A stretch of 64,000 nt of DNA from Streptomyces sp. SCSIO 30461. Its GTDB lineage: Bacteria > Actinomycetota > Actinomycetes > Streptomycetales > Streptomycetaceae. The position numbers and the translations under genes were made by a program. This document shows, one piece after another, positions 56,949 through 64,000 of this stretch (the first letter of the stretch is position 1; each line of letters opens with the position of its first letter). The stretch is from assembly GCF_037023745.1 (NCBI RefSeq), contig NZ_CP146101.1, forward strand, positions 3,278,001 to 3,342,000, read 5' to 3'. Below the pieces are notes generated by a model, which saw only the letters and a list, made by a program, of their open reading frames with translations, made no database searches and was not told the DNA's origin.

Positions 56949-59900
56949 TCAGGGATCGACCAGCGCCGGTGTCGGCTCCTCCAGCAGACCGGCCACCTCG
57001 GTGGCTTCCGGAAGCCCCAGTCGCCGGAAGATCTCGTACGCCTGCCGCAACCGCGCCACCGACTCGGCCCCGCGCCCGAGATCGGCCAGCGACCGGCCCA
57101 GCACCACCAGCGCCTGCGCCTGGTCCCGTTCCGCCCCCAGCTCCTCGCAGAGCGCCAGCGCCTGCCCGGCGTGGTCGAGCGCCTCGTCGGCCCGGCCCAG
57201 CGACCGCAGACTGTCCGCCAATCGGTAGCGCGCGTGCGCCGCCCGGTCCCGCAGAGCAGCCCCCGTCGCCACAGCAAGACACTCCCGGAACCAGGTCACG
57301 GCTTCCTCATGCCTCCCGAGCCCGTGCAGCGCAAGGCCGAGTACGTACAGGGTGTACGCCCGGCCCGGGTCGTCCTGACGGGTCCGCAGTTCGGCGAGCA
57401 CCTCGTGGCAGATCTCCACCGCCTCGACCGCCCGTCCACTGCGTACTCGTGCCAGTGCCGCGTTCACGGTCGTCACCAAGGCGCCGGAGCGGTGCCCCAG
57501 TTCGTTCGCCAGCAGCAGCGCCTCGTCGTAGTGGTCCACCGCCTCGTCGAAGCGGCTGAGGAATTGGCAGATCAGCCCGAGGTCGTTGAGTGCCTGACGG
57601 AGTATCACGGTGTCACCGGCACGCCGCGCCGCGTCCACCGCCTGGCGCGCCGCCGCCTCGGCCGCGTCCAGCCGGGTCGCCGCCAAGGCGACGTTCCCGC
57701 GCAGGAAGTGCGCACGTCCGGCGGCACGGACATCGCCGTGCCGCACAGCCGCCTCGGCCAGCGCATCAGCGGTGGAGGCGAGTTGACGGCTCGGCGGGGT
57801 CAGCACGAACGGAGTGAGTGCGATCAGCAGGTCGATCGCGGCTCGCAGCGCCATGCCATGGGCGGCGTCGGGCAACGCCGCGCCGGGTGCGCTTTCGGGC
57901 GCCGCCGTGCTCCGCACGCCGTCCGGCGGCACCATGCGGCCTGCCCCGGCTCCCGCGTCAGCGGCGACTTGGGCGGCCAGCGCCACCGCGCCCGCACGCT
58001 CCGCCGCCGTCCAGTCCCGGGCCGCATCCCACCCCGCCAGCTCCACCCCCGGAGAGCGGGCCGGCCCCAGCGCGCCAGCCGCAGGATCGCCCGGCACCGC
58101 GTGCTGGAAGGCGGTGCAGGCCGTGGCCAGCAGATGGTCCAGCAACCTGTCCCGAGCCGCCACGACCTCAGCGGTCTCCGAGGCGACGCCTCCCGTGCCA
58201 GGGGAGCCCCCGGTCATCGCCGGACGCCGCCGAGCGAACGCCCGCAGCAGGTCGTGGTAGCGGTACCGTCCCGGGAACGGCGACTCCAGCATCGCCACAT
58301 CCACCAGAGCCTCCAACTGGTCCTCGGCCTCGTACTCGTCGAGGTCGAGCAGCGCCGCGGCGGCCGGAAGCCCGATGTCCGGACCGTCAACCGATGCGAC
58401 CAGCCGGAACGCGCGAGCCTGGTCGGAGGTCAGCTGGCGATAGCTCAGTTCGAAAGCCGCCGCCACCGCGAGATCGCCGATCCGCAGCTCGTCGATCCGC
58501 CGCCGCTCCACCTGGAGTCGCCGGCTCAGCGTCTCCACGGTCCAGGTCGGCCGGGCCGCGAGCCGGGCGGCCACGATGCGGACCGCCAACGGCAGATAGC
58601 CGCAGGCCACCACCAACTCCAGCGCCGCCTTCCGTTCGCACTCCAGCCGTTGCGCGCCGATGGTGCGGCCCAGCAGGTCCAGTGCCTCGGACGGCTGGAA
58701 CACGTCCAGGTCGACCTGCACGCCGGCCGGCAGCCCCGCCGGCCGCGTACGCCCGGTGGTGAGGACCGCGCAGCCGACCGCCCCCGGGAGCAGTGGTCGG
58801 ATCTGCGCCGCGTCCTTGGCGTTGTCGAGGACCAGCAGCAGCCGCCGCCCGTCCACCACGGAGCGGAACAGCGCCGAGCGTGCGTCCAGTCCGTCCGGCA
58901 CGGCGTCGTCCGGCACCCCGAGTGCCACCAGGAAGCCGCTCAGCACCGCCTCGGGATCGGCCGGTACCGGGTCGGAACCGCGCAGGTCCACGTAGAGCTG
59001 CCCGTCCGGGTAGGTCTCGCGTACCCGGTGAGCCACATGGAGCGCCAGTGCCGTCTTGCCGACTCCGCCCATACCGACCACGGTGGCGATCACCAGCGCC
59101 TGCGCCGATGGTGTGCCGAGTGCCTCGTCCAGTACGCGGACCGGCGCCGTCCGTCCGGTGAAGTCGGCCGCGTCCGGCGGAAGCTGGGCGGGCCGCGGTG
59201 GACCGGCCGCCGGCCGGACGGCTGTCTCCGCCCGGCCCTTCTCCGGCGGCCGGCTCACCGGCTCGGCCGCCGAGGGACCGGCCCCGCTCCCGGAGTTGTC
59301 GGCCTCGGCGGCGCCACCGCTCGGATCCAAGGAGTTCTCGGGCTCCTCCGAAGCCCTCGGCCCCCGAACAGTGGCGCTCCCAGCCGTCGTTGCCGTTGTC
59401 GTCGGACCCTGCTCCGGAGCGGCCAGCGAGGGGTCCCCCTCCAGGATCCTCCGGTGCAGCTGCTCAAGCTCCGACCCGGGTGCGACCCCTAGCTCCGCGA
59501 GGAACAGCTGCCGTACCCCGCGGTACACAGCCAGCGCGTCCGCCTGCCGCCCGGCCTGGTACAGCGCCCGCATCAGCAGTCCGTACGCCTGTTCATGCAG
59601 CGGGTGCTCGGTGGTGAGCGCGGTCAGTTCGGGGATGCAACGCGAGTGGCGGCCGAGCGTCAGATCCAGCCCTATCCGCTCCTCCAGCAAGGTGAGCCGC
59701 AGTTCCTCGAGACGTTGCCGGTGCCGCTCGGCGAACGGGCCGGGTATTCCCGCCAGCGGTTCGCCCTGCCACAGCTCCAGCGCCTGGTTGAGGAGGTCGC
59801 GGGCGCGCAGCGGTTCGGTCCGCCCGATGCGCTCCGCCTCTGCGCCAAGAGCCTCCGCCTCCGCGGAGTCCACGGCGAGCTTCGGCAGCACCAACCGGTA

Positions 59901-60263
59901 GCCGTCGCCCATCGACACCAGCACACTCGGCGCGGGCCGTTCGGCCCCGTCCCCATCGGCCCCCTCTTCGCTCTTCCCTCCCGCGTCCAGCACCTTGCGC
60001 CATCGCCATGCGTAGGTACGCACCGTGGTCATCGCCGCATTCGGCGGCTCTTCGCCCCACAGCGCGGCGATGAGGTCGGTGGCGCTCGCCGAGTACCCCG
60101 GCCGCAGCAGGAGGACCGCCAGCATCGCCTGCTGCTGCGGGCTTCCGATCTTGAGCGCGGTCGCGCCCCGGTGAGCCCGCATCAGACCGAGTAACGAGAA
60201 ACGGAGATCGCCCAATTCCAGCCCCCCAGCCAGAACACAGTGGCCGCCCCGCTCGGCACACAT
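56949..60263 (-). CDS. AfsR-type SARP regulator (DNA-binding, BTAD, NB-ARC, TPR)
   Basis: About 1,104 residues using ATG 60263; the start is uncertain. An ATG at 60296 is in frame and would add two TTA leucine codons, and a TTG at 60206 fits the usual SARP N-terminus better. Domains: OmpR-like winged helix (about 20-115; [11 protein letters not shown], then [14 protein letters not shown]), BTAD (125-270; [18 protein letters not shown], then [15 protein letters not shown]), Ser/Pro linker (280-380), NB-ARC ATPase (390-640; P-loop [30 protein letters not shown]), and C-terminal TPR helices (about 830-1100; [16 protein letters not shown] and repeats). Probable pathway activator; large SARPs often respond to nucleotide or phosphorylation state. 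Confidence 0.92.
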   Translation of the reverse strand: MCAERGGHCVLAGGLELGDLRFSLLGLMRAHRGATALKIGSPQQQAMLAVLLLRPGYSASATDLIAALWGEEPPNAAMTTVRTYAWRWRKVLDAGGKSEEGADGDGAERPAPSVLVSMGDGYRLVLPKLAVDSAEAEALGAEAERIGRTEPLRARDLLNQALELWQGEPLAGIPGPFAERHRQRLEELRLTLLEERIGLDLTLGRHSRCIPELTALTTEHPLHEQAYGLLMRALYQAGRQADALAVYRGVRQLFLAELGVAPGSELEQLHRRILEGDPSLAAPEQGPTTTATTAGSATVRGPRASEEPENSLDPSGGAAEADNSGSGAGPSAAEPVSRPPEKGRAETAVRPAAGPPRPAQLPPDAADFTGRTAPVRVLDEALGTPSAQALVIATVVGMGGVGKTALALHVAHRVRETYPDGQLYVDLRGSDPVPADPEAVLSGFLVALGVPDDAVPDGLDARSALFRSVVDGRRLLLVLDNAKDAAQIRPLLPGAVGCAVLTTGRTRPAGLPAGVQVDLDVFQPSEALDLLGRTIGAQRLECERKAALELVVACGYLPLAVRIVAARLAARPTWTVETLSRRLQVERRRIDELRIGDLAVAAAFELSYRQLTSDQARAFRLVASVDGPDIGLPAAAALLDLDEYEAEDQLEALVDVAMLESPFPGRYRYHDLLRAFARRRPAMTGGSPGTGGVASETAEVVAARDRLLDHLLATACTAFQHAVPGDPAAGALGPARSPGVELAGWDAARDWTAAERAGAVALAAQVAADAGAGAGRMVPPDGVRSTAAPESAPGAALPDAAHGMALRAAIDLLIALTPFVLTPPSRQLASTADALAEAAVRHGDVRAAGRAHFLRGNVALAATRLDAAEAAARQAVDAARRAGDTVILRQALNDLGLICQFLSRFDEAVDHYDEALLLANELGHRSGALVTTVNAALARVRSGRAVEAVEICHEVLAELRTRQDDPGRAYTLYVLGLALHGLGRHEEAVTWFRECLAVATGAALRDRAAHARYRLADSLRSLGRADEALDHAGQALALCEELGAERDQAQALVVLGRSLADLGRGAESVARLRQAYEIFRRLGLPEATEVAGLLEEPTPALVDP

Positions 60264-60305
60264 GTCTAATTTTGTGTCACCTTTTAACCACAGCATCGCA
60301 CTCGA

Positions 60306-60345
60306 TGTCGAGAGCTTGTTGAGCCTGTGGTGATCGGAGGTTGAA
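60306..60345. promoter_or_regulatory. Four heptamers at 11-bp pitch in the SARP/NTase divergent promoter
   Basis: TGTCGAG (60306), TGTTGAG (60317), TGGTGAT (60328) and GGTTGAA (60339) start exactly 11 bp apart. The complementary strand reads TTCAACC / ATCACCA / CTCAACA / CTCGACA towards the SARP gene. Matches SARP/AfsR or PhoP-type direct-repeat boxes. A 13-bp palindrome GAGGTTGAACCTC (60337-60349) overlaps the last unit. Confidence 0.6.
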
Positions 60346-60461
60346 CCTCGACGTGGAGGATCGTCGTGCCGCGGGCACCCGGAGACGGTCCGGCACCGCC
60401 CGCCCGCCCCCTCGGCCGCCGGTGGCGCCGGGCCTGACCCCATGTTCGGAGGCGGACGTCC

Positions 60462-61502
60462 GTGAACACCGCACTGCTGTACCGGCTGCTCGACGTCGAC
60501 CCGGCCGCCGGGCCGGCCGAACTCCTCCACCGCGCCCGGGCCGGCCGCCATCTGCCCCACCTGGTGCTGTCCGCCCTGGTTGGCGACGGCGTCCGGATGG
60601 GTGAGCCCGCCCGTGCCGAACTCCGCCGTGCCCGCGACCGGGCCGACCACTACGCCCGTCTCTCCGCCGGCCTGGCCCGTTCCACCGGCGTTCGTGCCAT
60701 CCGCGGGCTTCCCCTCGCCGGTTACTACCCGGGCGGCCTTCTCCGGCCGCTGGACACCCTGGACCTCGTCGCCCCCGACGAGGCCGCCCTGTGGCAAGCG
60801 GTCATCCGTCTGGTGACCGACCACCCGGTGGAGCACATCGACGTCTCACTGCTCGGCGAACGACCGCACCACACGGCCGTCACGGTGCACTGGCCCGCCG
60901 AAGATCCGCTGGTCGACCCCTGGTACCGCGTCCACCTCAGCACCGCCGCCCTGCCCGGTGACGGCTCGGCCGTGCCTGTCCGGCCCTACCTCGTCGCCGA
61001 CCAGCATGTCGAGTGCCTCATCGCGCTGGCGGAGTCGCGTATCGACCGGTCCGCACAGCCTCCCGGCCCCGTCACACTCCTCGACATGGCCGCCCTCGCC
61101 CGCCGGCCTTTCGAACCCGCGGAGACCGCGGCGGTACTCGCCGCCTACCGCCTTGCCCCCGAGGCCGCGGGCCTCCTCGACCACGCCGCCGGGCAGGTCC
61201 AGCTCGGCTCACTCGCCGCGGTCCGCGCCGAACTCGCCCTCGAACTCGCGCCCGAACTCCGCCGCCGAGCCGAGACAGCCACCACGGCCGCACCCCTCCC
61301 CGACCGACACGGTACCCTCCTCCGCCGCACCGTCATCCGCCACGACTGGGACGAGGCTCGCCTCCTCACTCCCACCCCGGAGACCCTGCTCCTCCTCACT
61401 CCAGTCGCCGACTACCTCCTCACCCCGGCCCGGACCCCGGCCGCCCCCACCACCCGCATGGCCGCCCTGCAGGCCCTCCACCGCTGGGACACCGTCTGTT
61501 GA
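60462..61502 (+). CDS. Uncharacterised protein with possible nucleotidyltransferase fold
   Basis: 346 residues from GTG 60462, or the adjacent frame start [13 protein letters not shown] helical N-terminal third is followed by [20 protein letters not shown] and [20 protein letters not shown]. This resembles the glycine-rich strand and acidic strand of the NTP_transf_5-like nucleotidyltransferases (KG..L....YP...R..DLDLLV), but the DLD metal pair is reduced to DTLD and the lysine is Arg. The C-terminal half is Ala/Leu-rich and ends with [15 protein letters not shown]. It is divergent from the SARP gene behind a heptamer array and so probably co-regulated. Similar proteins occur in some peptide clusters; the function is unknown. 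Confidence 0.6.
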   Translation: MNTALLYRLLDVDPAAGPAELLHRARAGRHLPHLVLSALVGDGVRMGEPARAELRRARDRADHYARLSAGLARSTGVRAIRGLPLAGYYPGGLLRPLDTLDLVAPDEAALWQAVIRLVTDHPVEHIDVSLLGERPHHTAVTVHWPAEDPLVDPWYRVHLSTAALPGDGSAVPVRPYLVADQHVECLIALAESRIDRSAQPPGPVTLLDMAALARRPFEPAETAAVLAAYRLAPEAAGLLDHAAGQVQLGSLAAVRAELALELAPELRRRAETATTAAPLPDRHGTLLRRTVIRHDWDEARLLTPTPETLLLLTPVADYLLTPARTPAAPTTRMAALQALHRWDTVC

Positions 61503-61585
61503 GCTCAGAACGCGTCGCCGCCTGCGGGCATCCCGGCTGAGAGAGTCGCGCGAGCACTGCGGGAGCACTGGTGGACAACGAGCTC

Positions 61586-61619
61586 AGCCCCCGGCGGGGA
61601 TTTTCACCGGCCGGGGGCT
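61586..61619 (+). terminator. 10-bp stem terminator
   Basis: AGCCCCCGGC (61586-61595) pairs with its exact complement at 61610-61619; 14-nt loop, 84 bp after the preceding stop. The rest of the gap to 61871 holds an unusually AT-rich block around 61685-61705, likely the ABC-transporter promoter. Confidence 0.75.
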
Positions 61620-61871
61620 TCGTCGTCGGCACGTCTGGAGCACAAGGGTGTCGCCCCGGGAGGTGCACACGTGTGCGATATGTGGCCATTTGAGAAAAAT
61701 CTTTGGACGCCGTGCGAGGTGTCGCGGGACACTGCGATGCCCGGCCCTCCCGTATCCGCACGCGGCGATCGAGGCGATCGCCACCGGGGCGAGTGAGGGC
61801 CCGATTCGAATTCCACGGTTCCGCGGTGCCGCGTCGGCATGCGAACCGCTGCACGAAAAAACGAGGTTGGG

Positions 61872-63689
61872 ATGGTGATGGCTGAATCACGTCGCGTTCC
61901 ACCGCGCAGGGGCTCGGTGCTCCTCGCGCTTCGCTACTACGGGCGGGAGCTGGTCCGGCTCCGGCCGCTCACGGTGCCCGCGATGCTGCTTCCGGCAGTG
62001 GGCAACATCGGAATCAACTACATCGCGCCGCTGGTCGTCGCGAAGCTCGTCGGGCGGGTGTCCGGTGGCGACGGGGTCGCCGTCGGCGCGGCGATGCCCT
62101 ATGTCATCGGTTTCGCCGGTGTGCTGCTCCTCTCGGAGGTGCTGTGGCGCATCGGGCTGCACTGCCTCAACCGGCTTGACGCGCGTGGGATCGAGCACCT
62201 GTACGTGATCGGGATGGACGAACTGTTCGCCAAGGATGCCGCGTTCTTCCATGACAACTTCGCCGGGTCGCTGACCAAGCGGGTACTCAGTTTCGCCTCC
62301 CGGTTCGAGCAGTTCGTGGACACGCTGACCTTCTCGGTCGTGGCAAGCCTGGTGCCGCTGGTGTTCGGGTCAGTGGTGTTGTGGCAGTACGATCCGCTTT
62401 TCGTCGTCGGGCTGTTGGCGATGATCGCCTTCACGGCGTTGTGCGTGCGGCCGCTCATCCGCCGCCGTCAGACGCTGGTGAGAGAGCGGGAGGAGGCGAT
62501 CGCCCGGGTGTCGGGACATGTCGCCGACAGTCTGGCGAACATGGAGACGGTCCGGGCGTTCGCCGCCGAGGAGCGCGAGGCGGCGGAGCACCGGTCCCGC
62601 GTAGCGGAGTCTCGGCGGCTCTCGCTCGCCTCCTGGGACTACGGGAACCTGCGTATCGATACGCTGGTCGCGCCCATGTCCGTGGCGACCAATGTCATAG
62701 GACTGCTGCTCGCGGTCACCCTCGGCGGGGGCGGGCACGGGGTGGAGGCGATCGTGGTCGCCTTCACCTACTACACCAACGCGACGCGGATCATGTTCGA
62801 CTTCAACCAGATCTACCGGCGGTTGGAAGGAGCGATGACGGAGGCTGCGCAGTTCACCGAACTGCTGCTGACGCCTTCCACCGTGCACGACCCGAAGTCG
62901 CCCGAACCACTGGAACCCGCGAGCGCCGAGGTCCGCTTCGAGCGGGTCGACTACACGCACCAGGGCGCGGAGCCGCTCTTCCATGGGCTCGATCTGACCG
63001 TGCCCAGTGGTACGAAGATCGGTCTCGTGGGGCGGTCCGGCGGCGGCAAGACCACACTCACCCGATTGCTGCTGAGGATGACGGATGTCGACGGCGGCCG
63101 GATCCTGATCGGCGGGCAGGACATCAGTCGCCTGCGCCAGACCGATCTGCGCGGTCTGATCTCCTACGTGCCCCAGGAGCCGGCGATGTTCCACCGCACG
63201 CTGCGGGACAACATCGCGTTCGCCCGGCCGGGCGCCGGCGAAGCCGAGATCCGCAGCGCGGCTGAGGCGGCGCATGTCACGGAATTCGCCGACGCAATGC
63301 CGGACGGCTTCGACACACTGGTGGGGGAGCGGGGTGTGAAGCTGTCCGGCGGGCAGCGTCAGCGGGTCGCTCTCGCCCGGGCGATACTCCGTGATGCGCC
63401 GATCCTGCTGCTCGACGAGGCGACCAGCGCGTTGGATTCGGAGAGCGAGATCCTCGTCCAGGAGGCGCTGTGGCGCCTCATGGAGGGGCGTACGGCAATC
63501 GTGGTGGCGCACAGGTTGAGCACGGTCGCGACCATGGACAGGCTCGTGGTCCTCGATCACGGGCGCATCGTGGAACAGGGCACGCACGAGGAGTTGCTCA
63601 CCGCCGACGGCGCGTACGCGAAGCTCTGGCGGCATCAGTCGGGAGGCTTCATCGATGACAGCCCGGCTCCTGCCGGGGTGCCCGTCTGA
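61872..63689 (+). CDS. ABC transporter, fused membrane and ATPase half-transporter
   Basis: 605 residues from ATG 61872 (ACGAGG ribosome site; ATG 61878 is possible). N-terminal six-helix exporter domain (about 20-320), then the nucleotide-binding domain: Walker A GLVGRSGGGKTTLTRLL, Q-loop VPQEPAMF, signature LSGGQRQRVALARA, Walker B ILLLDEATSALDSES, H-loop AHRLSTV. It is a type IV half-transporter that should work as a homodimer. At the right border of the cluster it could be a second exporter or immunity pump for the peptide. The link is positional only, since it has its own promoter. Confidence 0.93.
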   Translation: MVMAESRRVPPRRGSVLLALRYYGRELVRLRPLTVPAMLLPAVGNIGINYIAPLVVAKLVGRVSGGDGVAVGAAMPYVIGFAGVLLLSEVLWRIGLHCLNRLDARGIEHLYVIGMDELFAKDAAFFHDNFAGSLTKRVLSFASRFEQFVDTLTFSVVASLVPLVFGSVVLWQYDPLFVVGLLAMIAFTALCVRPLIRRRQTLVREREEAIARVSGHVADSLANMETVRAFAAEEREAAEHRSRVAESRRLSLASWDYGNLRIDTLVAPMSVATNVIGLLLAVTLGGGGHGVEAIVVAFTYYTNATRIMFDFNQIYRRLEGAMTEAAQFTELLLTPSTVHDPKSPEPLEPASAEVRFERVDYTHQGAEPLFHGLDLTVPSGTKIGLVGRSGGGKTTLTRLLLRMTDVDGGRILIGGQDISRLRQTDLRGLISYVPQEPAMFHRTLRDNIAFARPGAGEAEIRSAAEAAHVTEFADAMPDGFDTLVGERGVKLSGGQRQRVALARAILRDAPILLLDEATSALDSESEILVQEALWRLMEGRTAIVVAHRLSTVATMDRLVVLDHGRIVEQGTHEELLTADGAYAKLWRHQSGGFIDDSPAPAGVPV

Positions 63690-63819
63690 GTTTCCAGGCC
63701 CCGGGGCCGGGTGTCGCCCGCCCCGGGAACCTCGCCCGTTTGACATCACCACCGAGGGGGAGGAGCGTGGAAATTGTCGGAAATGTTCCTGTTTCAATGA
63801 GTGCACGGAGGTGTCGAGA

Positions 63820-64000
63820 ATGCGCCGACGGATAGTTGCCGCAGCCTCTGCGGCGGTTGCGGGTCTCGCACTCGCGGTAGTGCCTGCCAGTGGGGCGTTT
63901 GCCAGTGACGCCGGGAACGACTACGGCTGTTCGTCCTGGGGTTGGAACGGCTACGGCTACTGCGATGACGGCTACAACGGCTACGGCTATGACGGCGACT
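63820..64000 (+). CDS. Secreted Gly/Tyr-rich small protein (3' end outside window)
   Basis: 60 codons are visible from ATG 63820 (CGGAGG ribosome site; an in-frame GTG at 63811 is less likely). Signal peptide MRRRIVAAASAAVAGLALAV with cleavage after AFA, then DAGNDYGCSSWGWNGYGYCD and repeated NGYGYDG units. Two cysteines lie close together in the mature part. The repeats recall structural or surface peptides; I do not recognise a family. Runs off the right edge. Confidence 0.65.
   Translation, partial: MRRRIVAAASAAVAGLALAVVPASGAFASDAGNDYGCSSWGWNGYGYCDDGYNGYGYDGD

Noticed and set aside
56883..59492. 869-codon plus-strand frame
   Set aside because: Antisense of the SARP TPR/ATPase region; no recognisable protein.

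Overview
The window reads as chromosomal DNA of a Streptomyces-like actinomycete. GC is very high, GTG starts and ATGA/GTGA stop-start overlaps are common, and the gene content is typical of that group (SARP and STAND-type regulators, an MbtH protein, ArsR/CsoR-family sensors). Everything here comes from reading the sequence by eye; no search was run.

Layout. (1) 1-3.5 kb: the 3' part of a very large Ala-rich coiled-coil protein with a C-terminal toxin-like domain, overlapped by a small S1/OB-like gene that looks like an immunity partner. (2) 3.9-9.6 kb: an orphan SbnA-like PLP enzyme, then an arsenic-resistance island (arsC, a decapitated second arsC, two ArsR regulators, an aquaporin, an ArsN/Pat-type acetyltransferase and a Cys-tailed flavoprotein). 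(3) 9.6-18.6 kb: accessory and decaying DNA. It holds a secreted allene-oxide-cyclase-like protein, an internally deleted Tn3-family transposase, a TetR/amidohydrolase pair, a CstR/CsoR persulfide-sensing locus with three near-identical operators and a metallo-beta-lactamase-rhodanese gene split by a stop codon, a crotonase/P450 operon and the last ~60 codons of an MMPL transporter. (4) 18.6-63.7 kb: a nonribosomal peptide cluster. (5) The right edge cuts into a small secreted Gly/Tyr-rich protein.

The peptide cluster. An HTH-STAND regulator (18.6 kb) and an AfsR-type SARP (60.3 kb) flank it. A four-gene coupled operon (20.07-24.37 kb) encodes both glutamate mutase subunits, an asparaginyl-tRNA-synthetase core without an anticodon-binding domain, and a GltS-like FMN enzyme. 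This is best explained as a precursor pathway, glutamate to 3-methylaspartate and then perhaps an activated or amidated form such as 3-methylasparagine. Four NRPS proteins follow: A-T-C-A-T, C-A-T-C, A-T and (C-A-T)x4-TE. If colinear this is an eight-residue line with a free-standing loading module and one module split between two proteins. Helpers are a type II thioesterase, an NRPS-type P450, an MbtH protein, an AsnO/SyrP-type Fe(II)/2-oxoglutarate oxygenase (HxE triad), an MFS exporter, a dimethylargininase-like enzyme and an ABC exporter. No epimerisation or methyltransferase domain was seen.

Most notable signals. (a) Three biosynthetic promoters (upstream of the glutamate mutase operon, the first NRPS gene and mbtH) share one exact architecture: three TGCCG-like elements at 11- and 12-bp pitch, then 21 bp, then a TAnnnT -10 box. 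(b) Two separate arrays of four heptamers at strict 11-bp pitch lie near the two regulators. (c) The A-domain cores of the last two modules are a ~0.9 kb near-identical duplication whose codon use differs from the rest of the gene, pointing to subdomain replacement. (d) Two MITE-like elements share a related ~100-bp core, one of them inside the cluster.
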